A stretch of DNA of 48,846 nt, from positions 1 through 48,846 of the forward strand of contig JBHGAU010000014.1 of the NCBI GenBank assembly GCA_041946675.1, read 5' to 3'. The notes under the pieces were generated by a model, which saw only the letters and a list, made by a program, of their open reading frames with translations, had not been told where the DNA came from and ran no database searches. The DNA is from CAWBKV01 sp041946675. Its GTDB lineage: Archaea; Halobacteriota; Methanosarcinia; Methanotrichales; Methanotrichaceae. Below are positions 34,499 through 43,099 of this stretch, piece after piece; position 1 is the stretch's first letter, and each line of letters starts with the position of its first letter. The position numbers and the translations under genes are program-made.

Positions 34499-35357
34499 CG
34501 CCTATAAGCTGGAGAAGCTCTTTGTGCAGCAGACCGTTCGATCCTATCAGATCACTTCTCTGCCACATATGCCCTTCCAAATGATCTTCCAGGCGCATCA
34601 TCCTGCCAGCCGCATCTGTGATGACTCCGCCTGCCTCCTCAAGAATGAGTTTGCCTGCTGCTATATCCACAACACGCAGCATTCCCCTCAAATCAACAAA
34701 GGCATCCAGCCTCCCGGCTGCTACAAAGGCCATCTCAGTTGATATGCTTCCAAGCGTTCGAATCCTTCTGACCTTATCCCCGATTCCGACTATCTTTGCA
34801 GTATTGGGCCTTATTGTGTAGGCGGAGATGCTGAAGTCTTTAAGGTTGGATGTCTTTGAAACGCTCAGCTTGACTGGGATATCTGGAGTATTGGTCGGAG
34901 TATTATCACCGCTTTCGGCGTATGCGCCTTTTCCGGCCTCGGCATAATACTTTTTAGAGGATGCCAGGTCATAGACATAGCCGAAGTGGCAATTATCCTT
35001 GCTCAGATAAATTGAGAGTGAATAGAACGGTATGCCGTTTATCGCATTGAATGTTCCGTCAAGAGGGTCCAGGCGAATAAAGTAATTGGGATTCTCGGGA
35101 TTTTCACCGATCGCAACCTCGCCGATCTCCTCGCTCAGCACCTTGAAGCTCTTTCCGGAAAGCTTCAGTTGAGTTAGCACAGTATCTTCTGCAACCTTAT
35201 CGATGCTCTTCGTAGGCGTGCCGTCTGCTCCCATCCCGATTACGACGCCGCCTGAAGGCTTGCCTATCATCTCCTGGATGGACTCGGAGACATCCTTCGC
35301 AATGCAGTCGCATAGCTCTTTGAGATCGCTGCCCATCTGGGATAATTGCTCGCTCAT
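34485..35357 (-). CDS. Bifunctional fructose-1,6-bisphosphatase / inositol monophosphatase family
   Basis: The protein has 290 residues of the archaeal FBPase/IMPase (FBPase class IV) fold: metal-site motif L-D-P-L-D-G-T-F-N, an upstream S-E-E-I-G-E, and C-terminal V-V-D-I-A-A-G-K-L-I-L-E-E-A-G-G. It removes phosphate from inositol-1-phosphate and/or fructose-1,6-bisphosphate, feeding phospholipid inositol or gluconeogenesis. That fits the adjacent glycogen cluster. The stop overlaps the NAD kinase start by 14 bases, so the two are co-translated. Confidence 0.93.
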   Translation of the reverse strand: MSEQLSQMGSDLKELCDCIAKDVSESIQEMIGKPSGGVVIGMGADGTPTKSIDKVAEDTVLTQLKLSGKSFKVLSEEIGEVAIGENPENPNYFIRLDPLDGTFNAINGIPFYSLSIYLSKDNCHFGYVYDLASSKKYYAEAGKGAYAESGDNTPTNTPDIPVKLSVSKTSNLKDFSISAYTIRPNTAKIVGIGDKVRRIRTLGSISTEMAFVAAGRLDAFVDLRGMLRVVDIAAGKLILEEAGGVITDAAGRMMRLEDHLEGHMWQRSDLIGSNGLLHKELLQLIGGGEH

Positions 35358-35570
35358 CCCTTCTATCTAAGGGTGTCCAACTTAAAAAGCCTCTCACAGC
35401 CAAATATAGTTGAACACGATTATCTCTCCCGCGTGATTGCAAATGGCAGGACAGCGCGACCACACCGCGAATGGCGGGAGGATTGCATAGTCTATCGCCC
35501 TGCTGCCTAATATTATGGAGATATCTAAGCGATAAGATCTAATATCACGAGGAGATAGTGGAGAAGAGCA

Positions 35571-35644
35571 GGGCCCGTGGTCTAGGTGGTTATGACATCG
35601 CCCTTACACGGCGGGGATCACGCGTTCGAATCGCGTCGGGCCCA
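35571..35644 (+). tRNA. tRNA-Val (anticodon TAC)
   Basis: The cloverleaf is complete: 7-bp acceptor GGGCCCG/CGGGCCC, D arm with GTC/GAC, anticodon stem TCGCC/GGCGG around loop CTTACAC (anticodon TAC), T arm ACGCG-TTCGAAT-CGCGT, discriminator A. It has no intron and no encoded CCA. Confidence 0.96.
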
Positions 35645-35695
35645 TAAATCGGTTTTCTGTTCTGCGAGAAATTTATAGAAATGGGAATGGTCTAC

Positions 35696-35863
35696 CTAGT
35701 TCATGTTGCTCCAGTATGGAACTGCGACATTCATGAGGATTTCTTTTATAGTCCAAATATGATCAGCCAAACCTGCAGCCATAGCTGGAGATCTTATTCT
35801 ATTCTTTAGAGAAAGAAAGGGTTTTTCGAACGAAAGCCCATACAATCTATGCTGCAACAAACG
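35696..35863 (-). pseudogene. Transposase C-terminal remnant
   Basis: The minus-strand frame, ending at TAG 35696-35698, reads S-L-K-N-R-I-R-S-P-A-M-A-A-G-L-A-D-H-I-W-T-I-K-E-I-L. This closely follows the end of IS-encoded DDE transposases (T-P-A-M-A-A-G-x-x-D-H-x-W-x-x-x-E-L-L). No catalytic core, start or terminal inverted repeats are present, and the upstream part appears frameshifted (another frame gives A-F-V-R-K-T-L-S). It lies 52 bases past the tRNA-Val 3' end and 31 bases before the debranching-enzyme stop, so only about 170 bases survive. Confidence 0.6.
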
Positions 35864-35894
35864 GCTTTGGAATTAATCCGAGATTCATACATCG

Positions 35895-37730
35895 TCACTG
35901 CACCCGCCCCCATGCCCTAAGCAGCTCCGCCACCGACCATGCCTGCGATATGCATCCGCCAGGTCTATGCGGCTCGTCTCCGTCGAAAAGCTCGGGAATT
36001 GTATTGATTCCTGCGATATCCAGTTCGGCCAGAGGCCGCAAAATCTCCCTCGCCTTCACCTTGCTCTCGTCAGATAGGCCGTTGACAGAAAGGAACGCAT
36101 CAATATATGGTCCAATAAGCCAGGGCCAGACAGTTCCCTGGTGATATGCTGCATCCCTATGCTTGGGCTCTCCCTCGTGCCTCCCCTGATACCGAGGATC
36201 TCGGGGCGATAGCGTCCTGAGCCCATAGGGCGTTAGAAGCTCACGAGTCACAGTTTCCAGGATACGTTTTCGCTTTATCATCGGCAGAAGACCATCGACA
36301 GAGACCGCCATGATCTGATTAGGCCTGATGGAAGCATCTTCATGGTCGATTACATCGAAGAGGCATCCGGTTTCGCTATTCCAGAATCTCTGGTAGCTCT
36401 CCTTCACGCAAGAGGAGAGCTCTGTATCCCATGGCACTTCCAGAACTCGGGCGAAGGATTCCATTATCCTGAGATCATCATACCAGAGAGCATTGATCTC
36501 GCATGCCTTTCCTGCCCTCGGAGTAACCGGCCTTCCATCAACGCGAGCGTCCATCCATGTCAGGGCAGGGTCGGCTTTGATCAATCCGTCTGAATCCATC
36601 CCGAAGCCTTCCCCTTTTCCCGAGTAGCGCTCAATGATGCTTCGTAGAGTTGGCCAGATGCCGCGGATGAATTCTGCATCACTGGAGCAGCTGTAATAAT
36701 TGTAAACAGCCCTGATGAACAGAAGGGACGCATCAACTGTATTGTAGGATCTGGCTCCGAGGTCATTGGGCATGACACCATCCTTCATGGCTTCTGCGAA
36801 TATCATGAGAACCTCCTTGGCATCCTTGAAACGCTCAGTACTGAGAAGAAGTCCGGGCAATGATAACATTGCGTCGCGGCCCCAGTCGTTGAACCAGTGG
36901 TAGCCCGCGATTATGCTTCTGCCCTGACCTCTCCTGACAATAAATGAGTCTGCAGCCTGGGCAAATCTAGGCAGGGGCGCCTTCAAGTTTATAATACGAG
37001 AACTCTCTCGTCGCCGGGCCTCTCCCAAATCTGGCATCGAGCTTTCTTCCGAAGATGCCATTATCCCGAACTCGGTATTCCCTGAAACTTCGATCCCGAA
37101 ATATCCTGGGCTAAACAGATTTTCCTTCCATGACAGACCTCTAAGTCGCTCAGCTTCATACTCAAAGTTATAGTAGATAAGCTCATTACGAGTGTACTCA
37201 GCGATATCCGATAGCAGGAAAAGATCGCAGCTTGACCTCAGGACTGTGCCCTTCTTCGATGCCTCCTGACGTATTTCGGGCAAACCGGAGGTGGCGTGAA
37301 AATTCCTGCAATGGACCAGGGGAGTTATCTTGATCCTGCCTTCGCCTTGAATTCTATAGTTGGCAATCGTAGTATTCCGTCCATGGAGAATAAAAACAAT
37401 CTTATCTACTCTTGCGTTGCCTGCCATATAGGAAAAGCGCGGCAAGGGATCAAAACCGAACTCGCTGAGGTATTTAAAGCCTTGCGGATGAACCGCCCCA
37501 GGATACTGATGGTTAGCGAGCTGAACTCCATCTATCTCCTCATCAAGCGAGGATAAAAGTAGCCTTCGCTCTGCAGGAGGCGATATGGCAGCCACAAGAA
37601 GCCCGTGATAGGCTCGCGTGTTTGCCCCAACTGCAGTGGATGAAGCATAACCTCCTAATCCGTTGGCTATCAGCCATTCGCGGCTTGTGCCCTGAGCGAA
37701 GCTGTTGGGCCGTAATATGTATCCTGGCAT
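35895..37730 (-). CDS. Glycogen debranching enzyme (amylo-alpha-1,6-glucosidase, GH133)
   Basis: The protein has 611 residues. N-terminal GDE domain (residues about 10-220: E-W-L-I-A-N-G-L-G-G-Y-A-S and R-A-Y-H-G-L-L-V) is followed by the catalytic six-hairpin domain with Y-H-W-F-N-D-W-G-R-D-A-M and H-Q-G-T-V-W-P-W-L-I-G. It hydrolyses alpha-1,6 branch points of glycogen. It starts one base after the GH57 stop with AAGGT as its ribosome binding site, so it is co-translated with GH57. No transferase domain, as is usual in archaea. Confidence 0.94.
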   Translation of the reverse strand: MPGYILRPNSFAQGTSREWLIANGLGGYASSTAVGANTRAYHGLLVAAISPPAERRLLLSSLDEEIDGVQLANHQYPGAVHPQGFKYLSEFGFDPLPRFSYMAGNARVDKIVFILHGRNTTIANYRIQGEGRIKITPLVHCRNFHATSGLPEIRQEASKKGTVLRSSCDLFLLSDIAEYTRNELIYYNFEYEAERLRGLSWKENLFSPGYFGIEVSGNTEFGIMASSEESSMPDLGEARRRESSRIINLKAPLPRFAQAADSFIVRRGQGRSIIAGYHWFNDWGRDAMLSLPGLLLSTERFKDAKEVLMIFAEAMKDGVMPNDLGARSYNTVDASLLFIRAVYNYYSCSSDAEFIRGIWPTLRSIIERYSGKGEGFGMDSDGLIKADPALTWMDARVDGRPVTPRAGKACEINALWYDDLRIMESFARVLEVPWDTELSSCVKESYQRFWNSETGCLFDVIDHEDASIRPNQIMAVSVDGLLPMIKRKRILETVTRELLTPYGLRTLSPRDPRYQGRHEGEPKHRDAAYHQGTVWPWLIGPYIDAFLSVNGLSDESKVKAREILRPLAELDIAGINTIPELFDGDEPHRPGGCISQAWSVAELLRAWGRVQ

Positions 37731-37731
37731 G

Positions 37732-39204
37732 TTAGACCTTGTTCAATTCCGATGTAACTGCCCTAAGAAGATTATTCCTGAGCTCTTCTCCTCTGATATC
37801 CGCCAGCTTAGCTATTTCATCTGCCAGGCAGCTATCCCCAAGGCTCGTCCTGATCCATGCGGCAATATCTCCCCTGTTCATATGATATTCCAGAGATGCC
37901 GTATCGACTTTTGCAAGAGCCAGGCTCATGCCTTCCAAGCTCCAGACGGCATCTCCCGCTGGGCAGCCGCCACCCTTAACGAAGATAAAGGGCTCATCTG
38001 CCGACCTTATCCTTCCCTTAATCCTATAATGCATATCCGAAAGCACACTGAAATAGGTTATCGCAGCATCATAGGGATTGCCGTAAGGGCTGAAGTAATT
38101 ATGGACCTCTCCGGGCCCGCCTCCATGCGTAAACATATAATAAAGATGATCGCTTATCCCAAGCAGTCTCCACGTATCGATAATCTCTTGATCCATGCTC
38201 TCCTTGACAGGGGTTTCAAGCCTTTTGAGATATATGAAGCATGCCTGCTGCAGCGCATTGCCGAGCCAGCAGCTTGTGTCCCTCTCAAGATCCGCCCAGG
38301 AGATTGTCCGGTCAATACTTATCTCCTTTACAGGAGGAATGTCTCTAGCAATCTCCGATGGCGTTGAAAACTTAAGATTGGCCCATTTGAGTATATTCCC
38401 GGGCAAGAATCTGAGGAAATTGAATATTCCGGTCTCCTCCCACTGATGCTCTCCGAATGTCTCATAATCGCAGAAAATGTTTATGCATTTTCCAGGAGTT
38501 GCAGCAAGCCATGAGGCGTACTTATCTGCAGTCAGTGGGTACTCCTCCCACCATCGCGATGAGAACCGAAAGCCAATATCATCAGTAAGCTGATAGTTTC
38601 TCAGAAGAAGCGATATTTCAGTGCCCTTGGGCCGATAAACGAAGTTCGCATCGGCGATGATTCCCTCTGTAAATATGGCCTTATACCCTAGGCCGTCTAC
38701 CATTTTTGCGATCTCATCGTCATAAATGAGCTCAGTATTCTCGAAGGTTGTGGGCTTGATCCCGAAAAGGTCCCAGATAAGCTCCCTATGCATCCTGACC
38801 TGTTCGTAGAACTCCTGTTTACTGTCGAATAGGCTTGAAAGTGAATGGTAGTACGTCTGCTCCATCACCTCAACCTGACCGGTCTCAATCAGGCGTGTAA
38901 ACGAATCCAGGACCTCGGGCCTAAATTTCATACACTGGTCGAGGAAGATTCCTGAAAAGCTATATGCTACTTTGAAGGGCCTCTCTGATGTCTCAAATTT
39001 TTTAATCCCTTCAAGGATAATACTGTTGGCGGGAAGGTAACACTTTGAGGAAACTCTCTCAAATATTCTGCGGTTTTCCTGCTCATTGAAGTAAAAATCC
39101 TGCAGATCGCTAACTGCCCTCCTCAAAGGCAGCCCACGCCAGAAGAAGTCCCTCTTGAGCCGCAGCGGTTGATGGACCTCAAAGCATAGGGATATATCAG
39201 TCAT
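37732..39204 (-). CDS. GH57 family alpha-amylase / glucanotransferase
   Basis: The protein has 490 residues from the ATG at 39204 (a GTG at 39222 is in frame). GH57 motifs: F-E-V-H-Q-P-L-R-L near the N-terminus (motif 1), A-I-F-T-E-G-I with the nucleophile Glu, and F-C-D-Y-E-T-F-G-E-H with the acid Asp. GH57 enzymes cut or rearrange alpha-1,4 glucans. It forms a two-gene operon with the debranching enzyme, diverging from the KaiC-like/GT3 operon through a shared spacer of 66 bases. Confidence 0.92.
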   Translation of the reverse strand: MTDISLCFEVHQPLRLKRDFFWRGLPLRRAVSDLQDFYFNEQENRRIFERVSSKCYLPANSIILEGIKKFETSERPFKVAYSFSGIFLDQCMKFRPEVLDSFTRLIETGQVEVMEQTYYHSLSSLFDSKQEFYEQVRMHRELIWDLFGIKPTTFENTELIYDDEIAKMVDGLGYKAIFTEGIIADANFVYRPKGTEISLLLRNYQLTDDIGFRFSSRWWEEYPLTADKYASWLAATPGKCINIFCDYETFGEHQWEETGIFNFLRFLPGNILKWANLKFSTPSEIARDIPPVKEISIDRTISWADLERDTSCWLGNALQQACFIYLKRLETPVKESMDQEIIDTWRLLGISDHLYYMFTHGGGPGEVHNYFSPYGNPYDAAITYFSVLSDMHYRIKGRIRSADEPFIFVKGGGCPAGDAVWSLEGMSLALAKVDTASLEYHMNRGDIAAWIRTSLGDSCLADEIAKLADIRGEELRNNLLRAVTSELNKV

Positions 39205-39216
39205 ATATTCCGATAC

Positions 39217-39245
39217 GAGCACAAAATATTTAGCACTTCGTGCTC
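39217..39245. promoter_or_regulatory. Inverted repeats in the divergent glycogen-cluster promoter
   Basis: GAGCAC (39217-39222) and GTGCTC (39240-39245) are inverted around an AT core (AAAATATTTA). An inner dyad AGCAC-TTC-GTGCT occupies 39232-39244. The site lies 12 bases before the GH57 start and 26 bases before the ATPase start, where one regulator could control both directions. The regulator is unknown. Confidence 0.45.
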
Positions 39246-39270
39246 ACCGAAAAAACTAATTACCTTAGTC

Positions 39271-40065
39271 ATGGAAAATATATGGAGGGCAGCTGTTGCC
39301 TTCGATAGGCAGAAAGAAGATACGGGAGCAGTGTTCGTGGCATCGAAACCTACCGAATTTCCGAGAGTGAAGTCAGGCATTCCCGGGTTTGATGATATGG
39401 TCAACGGGGGATTCCTTGAGGGAACTGTGAATACAATAACAGGACCTTCTGGAACTGGAAAGACCGTCTTTGCAAGCCAGTTCATATACTACGGCATAAA
39501 GAACGGCGAGAAGGGAATGATAATCACACCATCCGAGAGTGCCGATTTCCTCAAAAGGGAGATTATGTCCTCATTTGGATGGGATTTTTCAAGTCTTGAA
39601 AAAGAAGGCCTTTTGAGCATAGTTGATGTAACAGACCCTATGCTCCGGCTCCAAAAGAGCATTGAAGGCGACCCCATAGAGTTCCTGACCAACTTCAGAA
39701 AGCTTGTTGAGAGAAAGCTTCAGGACGTAAAGCCTGACAGGCTTTTCATTGATGATCTCATGGCATTCTTCATGGCTGTTGAGGAGCCATTCAAGATCAG
39801 ATCCTTGGCAGATGACCTGTTTGGAAGCCTTAGGGCAAATGGAGTCACATCGGTTATAACCATAGGCACTGCCTTTGGCATGAATCAATTCCTTGAGTAT
39901 GGTGCGGACTCGGCCACTATGCTCAACAGAGATCGAATAGGAAATGTCCTTATCAGATCGGTTTACATCATGAAGATGAGGGGATCCAAAATAGCCAACA
40001 CAATAAGAGTTCTGGACATATCCGATGAAGGCATGTCAGTTTCGTCTCTATCGCCCTATCCTTGA
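39271..40065 (+). CDS. RecA/KaiC-like ATPase in the glycogen cluster
   Basis: The protein has 264 residues, a single RecA-superfamily (KaiC/RAD55-like) domain. Walker A is G-P-S-G-T-G-K-T (58-65), preceded by the family signature G-I-P-G-F-D-D-M-V-N-G-G-F. Walker B ends R-L-F-I-D-D (Asp 161). No second KaiC domain or DNA-binding domain is seen. It begins 66 bases from the divergent GH57 gene and 12 bases before the GT3 synthase, so it is in the glycogen operon. A regulatory, energy-sensing role is inferred; archaeal single-domain KaiC proteins are mostly uncharacterised. Confidence 0.88.
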   Translation: MENIWRAAVAFDRQKEDTGAVFVASKPTEFPRVKSGIPGFDDMVNGGFLEGTVNTITGPSGTGKTVFASQFIYYGIKNGEKGMIITPSESADFLKREIMSSFGWDFSSLEKEGLLSIVDVTDPMLRLQKSIEGDPIEFLTNFRKLVERKLQDVKPDRLFIDDLMAFFMAVEEPFKIRSLADDLFGSLRANGVTSVITIGTAFGMNQFLEYGADSATMLNRDRIGNVLIRSVYIMKMRGSKIANTIRVLDISDEGMSVSSLSPYP

Positions 40066-40077
40066 GGCCTGATATAA

Positions 40078-41862
40078 ATGATTGAGAGATGGATTATCAT
40101 TGCAGGCGAGGAGGGCGGGCCGCCATCTAATAAACTTGGCGGAATCTGGAACGTCATCGATGCCGAATCACGAACGCTTGCCAGGCTTGCATCCGAAGGA
40201 GTCGTTGATAAAAACCTCAAGATTATTGTTGCAGGCCCCTACTATCCCACACCGGGATCCGACTGGAATGGCGGAAAGAACAGAGTTACAGATTTATCAG
40301 GATATGATAAACTGAATATGGGCTCCGATCTTGATACCGTTCTTTTAGGCCTGAGATCTGCCGGAATAGAGGCTGTAACAGGCCAAAGGAAGGTTGAGGA
40401 TATTCCCATCGGTTACATCCTCTTCAATACTGCCGATTATCAGTCCCGGACCATTCGCTGGAAAAATCGGGACCTAACTCTCAACAACGCCATCAAAAGC
40501 GAGGCTTATGAGCTTATCGGCCTCGACTCTATGCAGTATGAGAGAGCTCATTACGGATCGGAATACAACCATTACCTGGATCTATCATATGCAATCTCCG
40601 AGCTTGCGAGAGGCCTCACAAGTCTTCGCGAGGAGATGGCTGAGAAATATAATGACGTTGCTATATCCGAGTTTGCAAGAGCTGTGATGCCCAAGACGCG
40701 TGTATCACTCCATTGCCATGAATTCGGCGTCTTCTATGCTATATCCCGGCTGAAGAAAATTGGCGTTCCAGTTCGCACGCTAACAACTCTGCATGCTACA
40801 GTTCCCGGGAGAACTGCAGGCTTTAAAACGCTTGCGAAGATAACTGCAAATGATTCAAAGATGGAACCGGGGACGCCGTTAGGCTTTGCAACTCTAGAGG
40901 CGCTCGCACGGTATGCAGATGTAGTCACCTTTGTGGGTGACTCAACAATGAAGGAAGCCATGCTTTTCTACCGCCTGAAGGGCATCGTTGTCAGGAATGG
41001 AGTAGATGTAGAGGTAAGCGAGATCGACTGGGCCAAGAAGGATAGATGCAGGGCCAAAATACAGGATTTTCTTGCTAAGAATATCTATAAAGGCTGCGAT
41101 GGGACATGCCCGAACCCCGACAGCATCATACCCATATTTACGATATCCAGAATAGAGATTGAAAATAAAGGATACCCCCAGCTTCTGGATGCTCTGGTGC
41201 TGCAGGATCATCTGCTCAGGCACAGGCTTGCGGGACAGCGCCATGCAGAAGATGCAAGGATAGTCTGTTTTCTCATAGCCGCCCATGGCCCGAAGCCAAA
41301 AGAAAAGCTTCCAGAGGGCTTTCCGGTCAATCTGCCTATGGAGGTGCTCGTTGGAGAGGAGATCAGGCTTGAGAATATGATCAAAGGGATGAGCCTGGAT
41401 GTAAAGGAGTTGATATCAGGCAAGAGATTTGTCATAGCTATATTGTATCCTCAATGGATAGGGCCGGAGGATGGTGGCCTCGGAATGAGGACGGACGAGT
41501 TTATGGCAGGCTGTGTAGCCGGCATCTTTCCCTCTCAATATGAGCCATTCCTTCTCACAGCTCTTGAAGCAGGCAAGGAGGGAACTCCAAGCATAGTCAG
41601 CCGCGCAGCAGGATTTAGCGATGCCTTGAAGAAGATCAAGCATCGCGTGCCCGGCCTTGGCGGAGTGGTAGTTGTGGATAATATGGAGGTACTGCCTGAA
41701 GAGACCATAGTGGATTATGCCCTTGCTATGGACTACTTTACCTGGACATATCTCGAAGATGAGGTCAAGTACCGCCTGCTCTGCGAGGAGTCGTTTTCAC
41801 TGGCCAAGCAGTTCAACTGGAGGGAGCCAGTGCTTGAATATTATAGAAATCTTGTAGTATGA
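40078..41862 (+). CDS. Glycogen synthase, GT3 (eukaryote-like) family
   Basis: The protein has 594 residues with features of the GYS/GT3 family: K-L-G-G-I-W-N-V at the N-terminus (nucleotide-sugar loop), A-G-P-Y-Y-P-T, C-H-E-F-G, T-L-H-A-T-V-P-G-R and the C-terminal G-I-F-P-S-Q-Y-E-P-F (donor-site Glu). GT3 enzymes use UDP-glucose to extend alpha-1,4 glucan. No regulatory phosphorylation tails. It follows the ATPase by 12 bases and precedes a GT4 gene by 22. Confidence 0.9.
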   Translation: MIERWIIIAGEEGGPPSNKLGGIWNVIDAESRTLARLASEGVVDKNLKIIVAGPYYPTPGSDWNGGKNRVTDLSGYDKLNMGSDLDTVLLGLRSAGIEAVTGQRKVEDIPIGYILFNTADYQSRTIRWKNRDLTLNNAIKSEAYELIGLDSMQYERAHYGSEYNHYLDLSYAISELARGLTSLREEMAEKYNDVAISEFARAVMPKTRVSLHCHEFGVFYAISRLKKIGVPVRTLTTLHATVPGRTAGFKTLAKITANDSKMEPGTPLGFATLEALARYADVVTFVGDSTMKEAMLFYRLKGIVVRNGVDVEVSEIDWAKKDRCRAKIQDFLAKNIYKGCDGTCPNPDSIIPIFTISRIEIENKGYPQLLDALVLQDHLLRHRLAGQRHAEDARIVCFLIAAHGPKPKEKLPEGFPVNLPMEVLVGEEIRLENMIKGMSLDVKELISGKRFVIAILYPQWIGPEDGGLGMRTDEFMAGCVAGIFPSQYEPFLLTALEAGKEGTPSIVSRAAGFSDALKKIKHRVPGLGGVVVVDNMEVLPEETIVDYALAMDYFTWTYLEDEVKYRLLCEESFSLAKQFNWREPVLEYYRNLVV

Positions 41863-41884
41863 TATTTGAATATCGGACGAAAGC

Positions 41885-43099
41885 ATGAAGATAGCCTATT
41901 TCAGTACAGAGTACCCGCCGCTGATCTATGGCGGGCTGGGAGTATACGTAGATTGTATATCCAGAGAGCTTACTGAGCTCGGGGAAAAGATATCCGTCTT
42001 CGCCTGGGGCAACGGCAGGCTCAAAAGACACGAAGATGTCCAAGGCACTCGGGTCTTCAGAGAGACTCCAGTTCCCATGAGGGAAGGCCTCGAGGTTTTT
42101 TTCTCACATGAAACTCTTGCATGGGGAAGCGGCCTTAACTTCCTCGCAGATCTTCTCGCTTACAATCAGCTCTCTGCTGCAGATGTGATCGAGTCCGGCC
42201 CTTATGATCTTTGTGTAGCCCATGACTGGCTCGGCCTGTCTGGAGGAATGGCAGTCAAAAACAAGGGAATTCCAATGATCTATCACGTCCATGGCCTTGA
42301 AATCGGCAGGTCTAAGCATCCCAATATTCAGCTGGTAAATCTTGAGAAAAAAGGCTCCGAGGTTGCTGATGCAGTTATCACAGTCTCCGAATCCATGAAG
42401 CAAGAGCTTGTCGGCATGGGAGTTCCCACAGATAAGATTTATGTCTGCTACCATGGCGTCGATGCCGATTTCTTCGATCCGGATCGTGTAGATCCGAACA
42501 GGCTGCAAGCATTGAAGGATAGGTATGGCATCGTCGAAGGTGACATAATCATATTATTCGTAGGAAGGCTTGAGCCCGTCAAGGGAGTCATACAGCTGAT
42601 CCAGGCAATGTCAACTGTTGTGAATAAGCATCCAAACGCAAAGCTTCTGATTGTGGGCAAGGGATCATTGGAGGAGCAAGTAAGAGCATACTCCGAGGAA
42701 TTCATCACGCTTGTGACCGATTTTCTCGAGCCCGTTGAGAAGATGTATCATTACGCACTTGCCGATCTGTGCGTATTTCCAAGCCTCTATGAGCCGTTTG
42801 GGATTGTCGCTCTGGAGGCAGCTGCAATGGCGAAACCTGCTGTTGTTGGTGCCAGAGGAACAAGCGGACTCCGCGAAATTGTCGAGAATCCTGCGACACA
42901 AAAGCCGACAGGAGTTCATATCAATGCCCATGATCCTGCGGATATCGCCTGGGGCATCAACCTTGCCTTAGAAGACCCGGGCAGGCTAAAAGAATGGGGG
43001 AAGAATGCGAGGGCCAGAGTTCTGGATCTATTCACCTGGAGGAAGGCAGCCGAGAAGACGCTGGAGATATACAGGAAGGTGATAACATCCCCGAGCTGA
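41885..43099 (+). CDS. Glycosyltransferase family 4 (glycogen-synthase-like)
   Basis: The protein has 404 residues with a GT-B fold. N-terminal F-S-T-E-Y-P-P-L-I-Y-G-G-L-G-V-Y, V-A-H-D-W-L-G-L-S-G-G, V-C-Y-H-G-V-D-A-D-F-F, and C-terminal donor motif F-P-S-L-Y-E-P-F-G-I-V-A-L-E (E-x7-E). It resembles archaeal glycogen/starch synthase-like GT4 enzymes that transfer glucose from a nucleotide sugar. The end of the gene carries the ribosome binding site (AGGTGAT) of galT and overlaps it by 13 bases. Confidence 0.92.
   Translation: MKIAYFSTEYPPLIYGGLGVYVDCISRELTELGEKISVFAWGNGRLKRHEDVQGTRVFRETPVPMREGLEVFFSHETLAWGSGLNFLADLLAYNQLSAADVIESGPYDLCVAHDWLGLSGGMAVKNKGIPMIYHVHGLEIGRSKHPNIQLVNLEKKGSEVADAVITVSESMKQELVGMGVPTDKIYVCYHGVDADFFDPDRVDPNRLQALKDRYGIVEGDIIILFVGRLEPVKGVIQLIQAMSTVVNKHPNAKLLIVGKGSLEEQVRAYSEEFITLVTDFLEPVEKMYHYALADLCVFPSLYEPFGIVALEAAAMAKPAVVGARGTSGLREIVENPATQKPTGVHINAHDPADIAWGINLALEDPGRLKEWGKNARARVLDLFTWRKAAEKTLEIYRKVITSPS

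Noticed and set aside
42994..43086. N-terminal extension of GalT from ATG 42994
   Set aside because: The extra 31 residues are a second-frame reading of the GT4 C-terminus, with no family similarity; the strong ribosome binding site is downstream of it.
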